A DNA stretch of 64,000 nucleotides. It comes from Bradyrhizobium sp. CCGE-LA001. Lineage in GTDB: Bacteria > Pseudomonadota > Alphaproteobacteria > Rhizobiales > Xanthobacteraceae. Each line of letters opens with the position of its first letter. Position 1 is the first letter of the stretch. Shown here piece after piece: positions 1 to 10,909 of the stretch. Made by a program: the position numbers and the translations under genes. The notes below the pieces were generated by a model. The model did not search any database and had not been told where the DNA came from. It saw only the letters and a list, made by a program, of their open reading frames with translations. Location of the stretch: NCBI RefSeq assembly GCF_000296215.2, contig NZ_CP013949.1, forward strand, positions 4,271,501-4,335,500, in the 5' to 3' direction.

Positions 1-1482
1 GATGAAATTGTCGAGCTTGCGGCTGGCCTTGCGCGGCCGCACGAGGCGGTCGCCGAGAATGTCCTGCTCGCTGATGAGCGCGATCTCGTCGGTCTCGAAG
101 CCGCTTTCGAGGCCGAGCACGGCGAGCATGGTCTCGTTGCGGGGCGTCGCCTGCACCGTCCGCCAGCTGTTGACGCTGGTGGTGTGGGCCAGCTTGTGGT
201 CGCGCAGCATCGAAGTCATGCGGTCGCGCGAGCCTTCGGTCCACAGCGCGATCACGACTTTCTTGCGCTGGGCCTGCAGGCCCATCACATGTGCAACGAC
301 GGATTCGAACACGTTGACCGTGGTGTCGTTGCGCTCCGGCGCAAAGTCGCGGCCCTTGCGCGCACCGGCATCGACGACGCTGGTGCCATCGGTCGGCACC
401 GAGAACGGCGTCAGCCGCGCCAGCGGGATATCGCCGAGGCGCCTGCCCCACTCCTCCTCGGTCAGATAAAGCCGATCGGGCGGCAGCGGCTTGTAGATCG
501 CGCCGCCACCGGGATGCTCCATCGCCTCGCGGCGCGCCTGGTAATAGTCGAGGATCTGCTTGAAGCGCTCGCGCACGGCGTCCTCGGCCTGCGGCTCGAT
601 CGCGACCACTGCGCCTTGCAGATAGTCGAACAGCGTGTCCATTCGGTCCTGGAACAGCGGCAACCAGTGCTCCATGCCGGGATGGCGGCGGCCTTCGCTG
701 ACAGCCTCGTACAGCGCATCGTCGCGCTCGGGCGCGCCGAACTCGGCGACATAGCCCATGCGGAAACGGCGGATGGTGTCGGTCACCAATTGGAATTCGG
801 AGACCGGCACGAGATCGAGCGAGCGCATGTCGAGCAGCGTGCGCTGCGTCTCCGCGTCGAACGAGCGGATCGATTCCAGGCTGTCGCCGAAGAAGTCGAA
901 CCGCACGGGCTGCTCGAGGCCGGCCGGAAACAGATCCAAAATGCCGCCGCGCACCGCGTATTCGCCGGGCTCGCGCACAGTCGAGGAGCGGTTGTAGCCG
1001 TTGTGCTCGAGCCAGGCGACAACGGTGTCCATCGGCACCACATTGCCCGGCGCGACCGACAGCGCCTGCGCCGCGACGAGCTCGCGCGCGGGCACGCGTT
1101 GCACCACGGCATTCACCGTGGTCAGCACGATCAGCGGCTTGTCGCTGCCGGTGAGCGAGGCCAGCCGCGCCAGCGTGGTCAGGCGCTGGGCCAGGATGCC
1201 GCCATGCGGCGAGACGCGGTCATAGGGCTGGCAATCCCACGCCGGGAAGGTCAGCACCGGCAGATCGGGCGCGAAGAAGCGCAAGGCGCGTTCGAGCGAT
1301 TGCATCCGCGAACCATCGCGGCAGACCACGGCAAGACTGACCGCGGGCTTCTTCGGCCGCGCCGCGATGGCGCGGGCGAGATCGGAGACGACGAGGCCCT
1401 CTGCGCCCTCGGCGACATTGGCAAGCGTCAGCGCACGGCCGGGCGTCAGCAGCTCGGCCGGAGATTTCATGCCCTGCTTCAT
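1..1482 (-). CDS. mfd: Transcription-repair coupling factor Mfd, N-terminal part (cut by window edge)
   Basis: The open frame runs off the left edge, so only about 494 N-terminal residues are visible. They cover the UvrB-like module (D1a-D2-D1b), with FPAWDCQPYDRVSP near residue 75 and GEYAVRGGILDLFPAG near 175, up to the start of domain D3. Mfd removes stalled RNA polymerase from lesions and recruits UvrA. The start ATG at 1482 overlaps the stop of sdhE by four bases (ATGA), implying translational coupling in a sdhE-mfd operon; a second in-frame ATG lies four codons in. recG is divergent upstream of sdhE, a common rhizobial order. The helicase and RNA-polymerase-binding domains lie outside the window, so completeness cannot be judged. 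Identity is secure from the characteristic N-terminal motifs. Confidence 0.95.
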   Translation of the reverse strand, partial: MKQGMKSPAELLTPGRALTLANVAEGAEGLVVSDLARAIAARPKKPAVSLAVVCRDGSRMQSLERALRFFAPDLPVLTFPAWDCQPYDRVSPHGGILAQRLTTLARLASLTGSDKPLIVLTTVNAVVQRVPARELVAAQALSVAPGNVVPMDTVVAWLEHNGYNRSSTVREPGEYAVRGGILDLFPAGLEQPVRFDFFGDSLESIRSFDAETQRTLLDMRSLDLVPVSEFQLVTDTIRRFRMGYVAEFGAPERDDALYEAVSEGRRHPGMEHWLPLFQDRMDTLFDYLQGAVVAIEPQAEDAVRERFKQILDYYQARREAMEHPGGGAIYKPLPPDRLYLTEEEWGRRLGDIPLARLTPFSVPTDGTSVVDAGARKGRDFAPERNDTTVNVFESVVAHVMGLQAQRKKVVIALWTEGSRDRMTSMLRDHKLAHTTSVNSWRTVQATPRNETMLAVLGLESGFETDEIALISEQDILGDRLVRPRKASRKLDNFI

Positions 1483-1769
1483 GCGTCGCGTTCCGCGATC
1501 GGGAACGCCTTGATGCGCGCGAACAGCGCGCCGGTGACGTCGGCCGGCAGCACCTTGTCGCCCGTGATGGCGGCATAGAGATCGGGATCGTTGACCTCGA
1601 GCAGGCGTTCGAGCTCGCCGAGCTCGACATCCGACAGATTGCCGATCTCGGCATCGGCGAAGCGGCCGAGGATCAGGTCCATCTCGCGCGTGCCGCGGTG
1701 CCAGCAGCGGAACAGAAGCCGCTTGCGGCGGTCGTCCAGCCCGCTGCTCGATCGTGTCGTTCCCGTCAT
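1479..1769 (-). CDS. sdhE: FAD assembly factor SdhE (DUF339/YgfY family)
   Basis: This 96-residue protein carries the family signature RGxxE (HRGTREMD, residues about 24-31) and a small all-helical fold ending in ERLLEVNDPDLYAAITG. SdhE promotes covalent attachment of FAD to the succinate dehydrogenase flavoprotein in the cytoplasm. Its TGA overlaps the mfd ATG by four bases, so the two are probably co-translated. The gene diverges from recG across about 255 bases, part of which is a dispersed repeat. Length matches the family (about 85-100 residues). The N-terminal 15 residues are poorly conserved, so a slightly later start is possible. Confidence 0.92.
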   Translation of the reverse strand: MTGTTRSSSGLDDRRKRLLFRCWHRGTREMDLILGRFADAEIGNLSDVELGELERLLEVNDPDLYAAITGDKVLPADVTGALFARIKAFPIAERDA

Positions 1770-1937
1770 GTCTCAAATCCAGTCAAACGCAGAAAGCCCG
1801 GACGTGCCGGGCGGGGCTGATATAGCCACTCGAAGAGGTCATGTCAGCCCTTTGTTGTGGCAATTATTTATGGTCGTTGTTGCCGGGCTTGCCGTCTTCG
1901 CAAAGCTTCGCCGGCCTGCTATCGGGAGCCCGGCGAA

Positions 1938-2013
1938 GCCCCTTGCGGAGCCGGGACCCGGCAATCCATCCTCTTGAATAGATGGGTGCGCCGGTCGAGC
2001 CCGCGCATGACGA
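1938..2013. repeat. Dispersed palindromic repeat unit upstream of recG
   Basis: The block containing cccggcaatccatcc and ccggtcgagcccgcgcatga resembles one of the intergenic repeat families common in Bradyrhizobium. Its reverse strand encodes the repeat-type peptide MRGLDRRTHLFKRMDCR seen in spurious ORFs. It ends immediately before the preferred recG start, so the upstream in-frame ATGs at 1857 and 2007 are probably repeat-derived rather than genuine starts. Boundaries are approximate. Confidence 0.55.
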
Positions 2014-2024
2014 TTGTTGCACCG

Positions 2025-4129
<2,105 letters not shown>

Positions 4130-4133
<4 letters not shown>

Positions 4134-5059
4134 CCCTCCGCCCTTCGCCGCCCGATTTCGTACGCCGCCACATGCGCGCGGGCCAGATCCAAGAGCGACG
4201 TATCGATGCCGAGCGTAAGGGCCCGATTGGCCATATCGCCCAGGATATGCTCCGCCTCGGTGATCGAACCGCGCTCGATATCGCGCAGCATCGAGGCCTT
4301 CAGCGGCGAACCCTGGGTGGTGAACAGCTTCCGGTCGAACTCGATGAACGGAGCGCGTGGCTCAAAACCTGAAACCGTCGCGACAGCACAGCATTCCGCA
4401 AACAGACGGAAAATAAACTGCTCGCCATTGGGCACAGCCAGGATGTCGCCGATACTCGCGCGCATCAGGCAGGTGATGCCGGCGACCGTGCTGAGCTGGA
4501 CGAATTTCTCCCACATATCGTGCATGATCGTTTCGCTGGCGCGCACGTCGATGCCGGGAACCTGAAGCAGCGTCTCCAGCGCGAGCGCACGCTCGCTCAA
4601 CATCCCCTCGATCTCGCCAAGAACAACCGTCTGATTGGCCATGAACTGAACGACACGACCGTCCGCATCGAGCCCGGCACTGACGTTCGCGAGCCCGCCG
4701 AGGACGCGCGCGGCGCCGAACCGGGCGGTCAGAGCGTCGATATGCTTCAACCCGTTGAGAATGGGCAGGACCATCGTGTGGGCACCGACGGCCGGCGCAA
4801 ACTGGTCCATCGCGTCGTCGAGCGAGTAGGCCTTCACGCCGACGAGCACGACGTCGAACGGCTCCTTGAGATCGCGCGCCAGAAGAAGCTTCGGCTGCAC
4901 GGCAAAGTCGCCGTGCGGGCTCACGACCTGCAATCCGTCCCGTCGCAATTGCTCCGCCCGCACGGGACGCACCAGAAAGGTCACGTCACCGCCCGCGCGA
5001 ACCAGACAGGCTCCGTAATAACCGCCGAGAGCGCCCGCGCCGACGATCAAGACTCTCAT
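4130..5059 (-). CDS. 2-dehydropantoate 2-reductase family protein (ketopantoate reductase-like)
   Basis: A 309-residue NADP-dependent oxidoreductase with an N-terminal Rossmann motif GAGALGGYYGA (residues 7-17), the ApbA/PanE linker VKAYSLDDAM and NGLKHIDAL, and a C-terminal all-helical domain with KFVQLSTVAGITCLMR. The family reduces ketopantoate to pantoate for CoA biosynthesis, but many paralogs act on other 2-oxo acids, so the substrate is not assigned. It converges with recG. The start ATG 5059 has a purine-rich stretch (GCAAAAGGAGT) just upstream. The region above it holds a repeat fragment, so it probably has its own promoter. Confidence 0.85.
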
Positions 5060-5127
5060 TCGAACTCCTTTTGCGGAGGAACTGCGCCCGCAGAGACGAT
5101 ACCAGATGGGCCTCGCACCGTCTCCTG

Positions 5128-5165
5128 CCCGTCATTGCGAGCGAAGCGAAGGCGTGGCGCTACCG
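5128..5165. repeat. Fragment of a dispersed intergenic repeat (cgtcattgcgagcgaagcga type)
   Basis: The string cgtcattgcgagcgaagcga is the core of a palindromic repeat widely scattered in Bradyrhizobium and Rhodopseudomonas. Only one arm is clear. It sits in the 220-base gap between two dehydrogenase genes, and its reverse complement gives the repeat-type peptide RFARNDG. I see nothing else in this gap. Confidence 0.5.
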
Positions 5166-5280
5166 AGCCTGTCATCGAGGCTGAACGCCTGCAATATGGC
5201 ACCGATTTTCCCGTCGTGCGCTTGAGACGCGACCGGAACATCCAGGGTTCTCTGAAGTCGGTTTCAGCCAATTCGGAAGA

Positions 5281-6150
5281 CTAGGCCTTCTTCTGCGCGA
5301 TGCGCGCAGCAAACGCCTTCATCAGCTCCGCATCCATCGCTTCGCCCTTCGCATCCTCCGCCAGATGCTCGAACCATCGCGCAAAGCCCTCGTAGATCTG
5401 GCTGGCCGGATGGTCGGGCCCGAGGAATCCGGAAATCTCCCGCATCTCCGCGACCCAGCGATAGGCTTTCGGAATCATGTCGGGCAGCGCGACCTCGAGC
5501 CGCGCCAGGACCGCGGACTGGCTCAGCGCAAGCTCGTCACACAGCGCATCCGCCGCGCCCGCTTTCGTTGCCGCGACCACCATGGCCGAGCCGATGCCGG
5601 CGAGACCCTTGACGATGCCGGCGTAGGACATTTTGAGCGCGGAGGCCGCGCCGACCGGGCCTTCGACGATCCGCACGTCGAGGCCGAGATTCCCGAGCAC
5701 GGCGACGTCCTTGGCGTGCTCGCCCGACATGTAGAAGGCCGGGCTCTTGCCACCGGGCTGCGGCGGAAAACCGATGATGCCGCCATCGACGAACGGCGCC
5801 TGCGCCGAGCCGATGATCTCCTCGATCCCTCGCACCGTGTCGACGTTGACGGCGTTGCAGTCCACCACGACCGGCTTCTTCTCGCAGCGGACGATCAGCG
5901 CCGCGAGCCGTTCGGCGAGTGCCACGGCTTCGCCCGGCGGCACGATCGAAAGAATGATGTCGGCGTCCGCGATCGCTTCGTCCGCGGCGCCGATCATCCC
6001 GGCATCCGCTGCGCGTTTCAACGTCGCCTCGCTACGTCCTTTCAGGGACGTCAGCACGCGCGCGCCGTTTTCGCTGAGGCGGCGGGCCACGGCACTGCCC
6101 ATGGCGCCGGGCGCGAGGATCGCGATGGTCTTCGACGTCGTCTTGGACAT
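5281..6150 (-). CDS. NAD(P)-binding oxidoreductase of the 6-phosphogluconate dehydrogenase superfamily (DUF1932 C-terminal domain)
   Basis: A 289-residue protein with an N-terminal Rossmann fold (IAILAPGAMGSAVARRL) and a helical C-terminal domain containing SALKMSYAGIVKGLAGIGSAM and MIPKAYRWVAEMREI, typical of DUF1932 proteins. Relatives are beta-hydroxyacid dehydrogenase-like enzymes; the substrate is unknown. The longest frame begins at a TTG four codons earlier, but that codon overlaps the GGAG Shine-Dalgarno, whose spacing (about six bases) fits ATG 6150, so that start was chosen. It lies in the same direction as the preceding ketopantoate reductase-like gene but 220 bases away, with a repeat fragment between them. 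Confidence 0.82.
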   Translation of the reverse strand: MSKTTSKTIAILAPGAMGSAVARRLSENGARVLTSLKGRSEATLKRAADAGMIGAADEAIADADIILSIVPPGEAVALAERLAALIVRCEKKPVVVDCNAVNVDTVRGIEEIIGSAQAPFVDGGIIGFPPQPGGKSPAFYMSGEHAKDVAVLGNLGLDVRIVEGPVGAASALKMSYAGIVKGLAGIGSAMVVAATKAGAADALCDELALSQSAVLARLEVALPDMIPKAYRWVAEMREISGFLGPDHPASQIYEGFARWFEHLAEDAKGEAMDAELMKAFAARIAQKKA

Positions 6151-6254
6151 CTTGCACTCCAAATCGAATTCCGAGCGAGGCGCTCAGTTCGATCGGAGAT
6201 TAGCAGAGGCTACCAACGCCTGCGTGAATGCGGCCATCCCGCGCGGGAATGGCC

Positions 6255-7025
6255 CTACTCCACTTTCGCAGGCTGAGCCTTGAGCGCCGACGCGTTGGCG
6301 ATGCGCGCCGCGTTGGCCACGCCCGCGAGCGCGGCAGCCTTCTTCGGATCCGGCGCCGAGCCCGGCTGCACCACGCCGGCCGACATGATCAGCGTCGCGG
6401 CATCCTCGGCGGTGAGGTCGACCTCGATGATCCTGCTCTTCGGGACATAGAAGAAGAAACCGGTGGTCGGGTTGGGCGAGCACGGCAGGAACACCGAGAC
6501 GTGCTCTTCCTGTCCAGGCAGGCTGCGCGCGATGTCCTCGTTCGGCGATTGCGAGATCAGCACGATCGACCACATGCCGGGGGAAGGAAACTCGACCAGG
6601 CCCACTTTCCGGAAGCTCGACCCCTTGCCCGAGAACAACGTCTCGAACACCTGCTTCAAGCCACGATAGATCGCGCGCACCGCGGGGATGCGGCCGAGGA
6701 ACGTTTCACCGACGTCGACCAGCGTCCGTCCGATCAAATTGGCGGCGAGGAAGCCGACCAGGGTCAACGTGAAGAATGCGACGACCAGTCCCCAGCCGGG
6801 AATGACGTAGGGCATATAGGTCTCGGGCCGGTAGGCGAGCGGCACGAACGGTCGCACCACGCCGTCGACCCAGGTGACGAACCACCACACGAGATAAAGG
6901 GTAATCGCGATCGGCCCCGTCACCACGAGGCCGGTCAGGAAATAATTGCGGAAACGGCCCATCAGGCCGGTATGCGGTTCCGGGAGGGGATCGAGGGGCG
7001 CAGGCGCGTCGTCGCGGGTGGTCAT
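6255..7025 (-). CDS. DUF502 domain membrane protein
   Basis: A 256-residue inner-membrane protein. Two hydrophobic segments are clear: YFLTGLVVTGPIAITLYLVW and PYVIPGWGLVVAFFTLTLVG. They are followed by a soluble domain with RIPAVRAIYRGLKQVFETL and a PNPTTGFFFYVP motif, the hallmark pattern of DUF502. The biochemical function of the family is not established. The start ATG 7025 was preferred over an upstream start nine codons earlier because GGAA precedes it at good spacing and the protein then begins MTTRDDAPAPL. It lies 84 bases downstream of glmS on the same strand and may be transcribed with it. Confidence 0.85.
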   Translation of the reverse strand: MTTRDDAPAPLDPLPEPHTGLMGRFRNYFLTGLVVTGPIAITLYLVWWFVTWVDGVVRPFVPLAYRPETYMPYVIPGWGLVVAFFTLTLVGFLAANLIGRTLVDVGETFLGRIPAVRAIYRGLKQVFETLFSGKGSSFRKVGLVEFPSPGMWSIVLISQSPNEDIARSLPGQEEHVSVFLPCSPNPTTGFFFYVPKSRIIEVDLTAEDAATLIMSAGVVQPGSAPDPKKAAALAGVANAARIANASALKAQPAKVE

Positions 7026-7109
7026 TCGGGTTCCAAGTCGGTCGCAGCACACAAGCTAGGGGCTTCTAGCAGGTTTTGGAAGACTGCGGCCGACCGTTAT
7101 CCCTTCTGC

Positions 7110-8936
7110 CTATTCCACGGTCACCGATTTCGCGAGGTTGCGCGGCTGGTCGACGTCGGTGCCCATGACGACAGCAGTGTGATAGGCGAGCAATTGCACG
7201 GGGACGGCATAGACCATCGGCGTGAAGGCTGCCGCCATGTCGGGCATGACGATGGTGACGAGGGACTCGACCGTCGCCTCTTCGGCGCCCTTGGCATCGG
7301 TCATCAGGATGATGTTGCCGCCGCGGGCGGCGACCTCCTGCATGTTGGATACCGTCTTCTCGAACACGCGATCGTGGGGCGCAATGACGACCACCGGCAT
7401 GGTCTCGTCGATCAGAGCGATCGGCCCGTGCTTGAGCTCGCCGGCGGCATAGCCTTCGGCGTGGATGTAGGAGATCTCCTTCAGCTTCAGCGCGCCTTCG
7501 AGCGCGAGCGGGAAGCTGGTGCCGCGGCCGAGATAGAGCACATCGCGCGACTTGGCGATCCTGTGCGCGAGCTTCTCGATCTGCAGCTCGGTGGTGAGTG
7601 CATCCGCCATCAGGCGGGGAACCTCGACGAGGCCGTGGACGAGCTTGGTCTCGTCCTCGTCGGACAGCTCACCGCGCGCCTTGCCGGCCGCGATCGCAAG
7701 GTTTGCCAGCACCATGAGCTGGCAGGTGAAAGCCTTGGTCGAGGCGACGCCGATCTCGGGTCCTGCGAGCGTTTGCAGCACGGTCTCGCTCTCGCGCGCG
7801 ATCGTCGAGGTCGGCACGTTGACCACGGCGACCGTGTGCGCGCCCTCGGCCTTGGCGTAACGCAACGCCGCCAGCGTGTCGGCAGTCTCGCCGGACTGCG
7901 AGATGAAGATGGCGAGATCGCCCTTGCGCAGGGGCGCCTCGCGGTAGCGGAATTCGGAGGCGACATCGACCTCGACCGGCAGGCGCGCAAAGCGCTCGAA
8001 CCAGTATTTTGCGACGAAGCCGGCATAGCTCGCGGTGCCGCACGCCGTGATGTTGATGCGCTGGATGGACTTGAAGTCGAACGGCAGCTTCACCGGCAGC
8101 GCGACGCGCTCGGTCGCCATGTCGACATAGCGCGCCAGGGTGTGGCCCACCACCTCCGGCTGCTCGTGGATCTCCTTGGCCATGAAGTGGCGGTAATTGG
8201 CCTTGTCGACCAGCGAGGTCGAGGCGGCGTGCCGGATCTTGTCGCGCTGGACGGCGCTGCCGTCCTTGTCGAAGATCGTCGCACCCTTGCGGGTCAGCAC
8301 GACCCAATCGCCATCCTCGAGGTAGCTGATCGTGTCGGTGAACGGTCCGAGCGCGATCGCATCCGAACCGAGATACATCTCGCCGTCGCCATAGCCGATG
8401 GCCAGCGGTGGACCGTTGCGTGCGCCGATCATGAGGTCGTCGTCGCCGGCGAAGATGAAGCCGAGCGCGAAGGCGCCGCGCAAGCGCGCCAGCGTCAGCT
8501 TCACCGCCTCGACCGGCTTGTTGCCGCGCGCGAGCAGATCGTCGACGAGGTGCAGCACGATCTCGGTGTCGGTCTCGGTGTGGAACACCGTGCCCTTCTT
8601 CTCGAGCTCCTCGCGCAGCTCGCGGAAATTCTCGATGATGCCGTTGTGGACCACGGCGACGCGTTCGGTCGCGTGCGGATGAGCGTTGTTGACGGTCGGC
8701 CTGCCGTGGGTCGCCCAGCGGGTGTGACCGATACCGGTGGTGCCCTTCAGAGGCTCAGCTTCGAGCCGCCTCTCCAAATTCTTCAGCTTGCCTTCGGCGC
8801 GGCGGCGCTCCAGCTGCTTGCCTTCGAGCGTGGCGACGCCCGCGGAATCATAGCCGCGATATTCGAGACGTTTGAGCGAATCCACCAATTGCTCTGCAAC
8901 CGGCCCGCGCCCGAGAATGCCGACAATTCCGCACAT
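7110..8936 (-). CDS. glmS: Glutamine-fructose-6-phosphate aminotransferase (isomerizing) GlmS
   Basis: A 608-residue enzyme that makes glucosamine-6-phosphate from fructose-6-phosphate and glutamine, the entry step to UDP-GlcNAc for peptidoglycan and lipid A. The start ATG 8936 gives MCGIVGILG, placing the catalytic Cys at position 2 as required after Met removal; the frame open to 9023 cannot be right for that reason. The glutaminase domain shows RLEYRGYDSAG and HTRWATHG. The two SIS sugar-binding domains follow (CGTASYAG, SQSGETADT, GRGTSFPLALEGALKLKE), and the C terminus ends in NLAKSVTVE. It is near glmU, which acts two steps later; a small gene on the opposite strand lies between them. 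Confidence 0.97.
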   Translation of the reverse strand: MCGIVGILGRGPVAEQLVDSLKRLEYRGYDSAGVATLEGKQLERRRAEGKLKNLERRLEAEPLKGTTGIGHTRWATHGRPTVNNAHPHATERVAVVHNGIIENFRELREELEKKGTVFHTETDTEIVLHLVDDLLARGNKPVEAVKLTLARLRGAFALGFIFAGDDDLMIGARNGPPLAIGYGDGEMYLGSDAIALGPFTDTISYLEDGDWVVLTRKGATIFDKDGSAVQRDKIRHAASTSLVDKANYRHFMAKEIHEQPEVVGHTLARYVDMATERVALPVKLPFDFKSIQRINITACGTASYAGFVAKYWFERFARLPVEVDVASEFRYREAPLRKGDLAIFISQSGETADTLAALRYAKAEGAHTVAVVNVPTSTIARESETVLQTLAGPEIGVASTKAFTCQLMVLANLAIAAGKARGELSDEDETKLVHGLVEVPRLMADALTTELQIEKLAHRIAKSRDVLYLGRGTSFPLALEGALKLKEISYIHAEGYAAGELKHGPIALIDETMPVVVIAPHDRVFEKTVSNMQEVAARGGNIILMTDAKGAEEATVESLVTIVMPDMAAAFTPMVYAVPVQLLAYHTAVVMGTDVDQPRNLAKSVTVE

Positions 8937-9158
8937 GCGGATCAATATCCCCCAAATCGTCGAAAAATCGACTAAACGACACGCTCGGTTTTTAGCGAGA
9001 TTCCGAGGGAACCAGATACTCAATAATTATTGCTGATTGAGACAGCATGGGCCCCACGATTTCTGCTTCGCCTGCCTCGGATTGGCCGGCCTTAAACCGC
9101 ACGCGTTAACTCATTGTCAATGAATTTGACCAACGCTTCCACCCGGGAGTGGAAGATC

Positions 9159-9389
9159 ATGAAGGACTCGTCCGACCGCAAAGGGCTGTCGCCGATCTAC
9201 CTGCACGCCAGCGAGACCACAGGTACGCATCTGTCGCACTGGCCGCCGCCCCTGCGTGCCAAGGAGCGGGGCAAGGAATCCAAGCCTGTCCTCGTCAGTC
9301 AGACCGCCAGCGAGCCGGCAAAGCGCGCCGGGCCGCGCGGATGGCGCTTGCAGCGCGCGATGTTCTCGAAGGTCGACGAAGACGACTAG
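9159..9389 (+). CDS. Small basic hypothetical protein between glmS and glmU
   Basis: A 76-residue frame, MKDSSDRKGLSPIYLHASE at its start, rich in Lys, Arg and Pro and ending KVDEDD. GGAG lies nine bases before ATG 9159, and the frame has high third-position GC, so it looks coding. An upstream TTG or ATG (9114, 9120) would lengthen it slightly but lacks a ribosome site. It is divergent from glmS and convergent with glmU, whose stop lies only six bases away. No domain is recognised and no function is proposed. It may be lineage-specific. Confidence 0.5.
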   Translation: MKDSSDRKGLSPIYLHASETTGTHLSHWPPPLRAKERGKESKPVLVSQTASEPAKRAGPRGWRLQRAMFSKVDEDD

Positions 9390-9395
9390 CGCCCC

Positions 9396-10751
9396 TCACT
9401 TCTCCGGCTTCTTGCCCCCTGTCTTCAGCTCGCGATAGCGCACCGCGCCGCCGTCCCGGATGGTCTGCTGGTTGCGCTCGAGCGCCATGGCGTCGTCGGG
9501 CACGTCCTTCGTGATCACCGAGCCCGAGCCGATATAGGCGCCGTTGCCGATCTTCACCGGCGCGACCAGCGAGGAATTGGTGCCGACGAAGGCGCCCTGC
9601 CCGATGATCGTCTTGTGCTTCTTGAAGCCGTCGTAGTTGCAGGTGATGGTTCCGGCGCCGATGTTGGAATTGGCGCCGACGGTGGCGTCACCGATATAGG
9701 AGAGATGGTTGACCTTGACGCCAGCCTCCAGCGTTGCCGCCTTGGTCTCCACGAAATTGCCGATCCGTGCGCCATCGCCCAGCGACGTGCCCGGACGCAG
9801 TCGCGCATAGGGGCCGATCGAAACCTTCTTGCCGAGCGTGGTCTCGACGATATGCGAGAACGAGTGGATGACCGTGCCGTCGGCAATCGACACGCCGGGT
9901 CCGATCACCACGAACGGCTCGATGGTGACGTCCTTGCCGAACACGGTGTCGGCGGACAGATACACCGTCTCCGGCGCGATCAGCGTGACGCCGGCCTCCA
10001 TCGCCGCTTTGCGCAGGCGCGCCTGCATCACGCCTTCTGCTTCCGCGAGCTGCGCCTTGGTGTTGATGCCGCGCACCTCGTCCTCGCTGGTCTCGATCAC
10101 CACGGCCTCCCATCCCTTGTCGCGGACGATACCGACTGCGTCCGTCAGATAGTATTCGCCCTTGGAATTGGCATTGCCGATTTGTCCAAGGATCTCGAGC
10201 GCGCGGCGGCCATCGATCGCCATCACGCCGGCATTGCACAGATCGATCTTGCGCTCGGCTTCACTGGCATCGGCCTGCTCGCGGATCGCGACCAGGCGGT
10301 CGCCCTCGACGATGAAGCGGCCATAGCCGGTGGGATCGGCGGCGCGAAAACCGAGCGCCGCGATCGCGGCGCCCTTGGCCAGCGGTGCGCGCAGCCGCGC
10401 GAAGGTTTCGGCCGAGATCAGCGGCGTGTCACCGAACGCGATCAGGAGATCGTCCACGCCCCGCGCGATCGCCTCGCGCGCGGCCAGCACCGCATGTGCT
10501 GTGCCGAGCCGCTCGGCCTGCACGAAGGTGAGCGCGTCGGGACGGATCCGCCGCGCCTCGTCCGCCACGGCCTGATGGTCGGGGCCGATCACGACGGCGA
10601 GCGCGGTGCCGGTTCCCGTCGGTGCGGCGGCGAGCACATGGGCGAGCAGGCTCTGATGTGCGACGGGATGCAGCACTTTCGGCAGGCTCGATCGCATGCG
10701 CGTGCCTTCGCCGGCGGCGAGCACGATCGTGAGGCTGGAGCGGGCGGTCAT
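9396..10751 (-). CDS. glmU: Bifunctional UDP-N-acetylglucosamine pyrophosphorylase / glucosamine-1-phosphate N-acetyltransferase GlmU
   Basis: A 451-residue cytoplasmic enzyme that acetylates GlcN-1-P and then transfers UMP to give UDP-GlcNAc. The N-terminal nucleotidyltransferase domain has LAAGEGTRMRSSLPKVLHPV (residues about 11-30) and the FGDTPLI motif. The C-terminal half is a left-handed beta-helix with hexapeptide repeats (IGPGVSIADGTVIHSFSHI, IGAGTITCNYDGFKKHKT), including the acetyl-CoA site. It is a complete, normal-length enzyme on the same strand as glmS, separated from it by an oppositely oriented small gene, so the two are unlikely to share a transcript. Confidence 0.97.
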   Translation of the reverse strand: MTARSSLTIVLAAGEGTRMRSSLPKVLHPVAHQSLLAHVLAAAPTGTGTALAVVIGPDHQAVADEARRIRPDALTFVQAERLGTAHAVLAAREAIARGVDDLLIAFGDTPLISAETFARLRAPLAKGAAIAALGFRAADPTGYGRFIVEGDRLVAIREQADASEAERKIDLCNAGVMAIDGRRALEILGQIGNANSKGEYYLTDAVGIVRDKGWEAVVIETSEDEVRGINTKAQLAEAEGVMQARLRKAAMEAGVTLIAPETVYLSADTVFGKDVTIEPFVVIGPGVSIADGTVIHSFSHIVETTLGKKVSIGPYARLRPGTSLGDGARIGNFVETKAATLEAGVKVNHLSYIGDATVGANSNIGAGTITCNYDGFKKHKTIIGQGAFVGTNSSLVAPVKIGNGAYIGSGSVITKDVPDDAMALERNQQTIRDGGAVRYRELKTGGKKPEK

Positions 10752-10909
10752 CGAAATCCTGTCAGATAAGCCGAATCAATGGTGCGGCGGACGGCAAGCC
10801 GCCCTGATGCTAACGTCTTAGCTACCCCCGCAAACGCCCGGAATTCAAGTGCGTCGGGGTTTTCCTGTTAATGTTCCCTGATTGATTCGGGGCTGGGCAC
10901 TTAACGTTC

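Noticed and set aside
5056..5271. 71-codon frame between two dehydrogenase genes
   Set aside because: Its sequence (RFARNDG) is a translation of a dispersed intergenic repeat.
6228..8975. 915-codon plus-strand frame opposite glmS and the DUF502 gene
   Set aside because: It spans two real genes on the other strand and has no family-like sequence.
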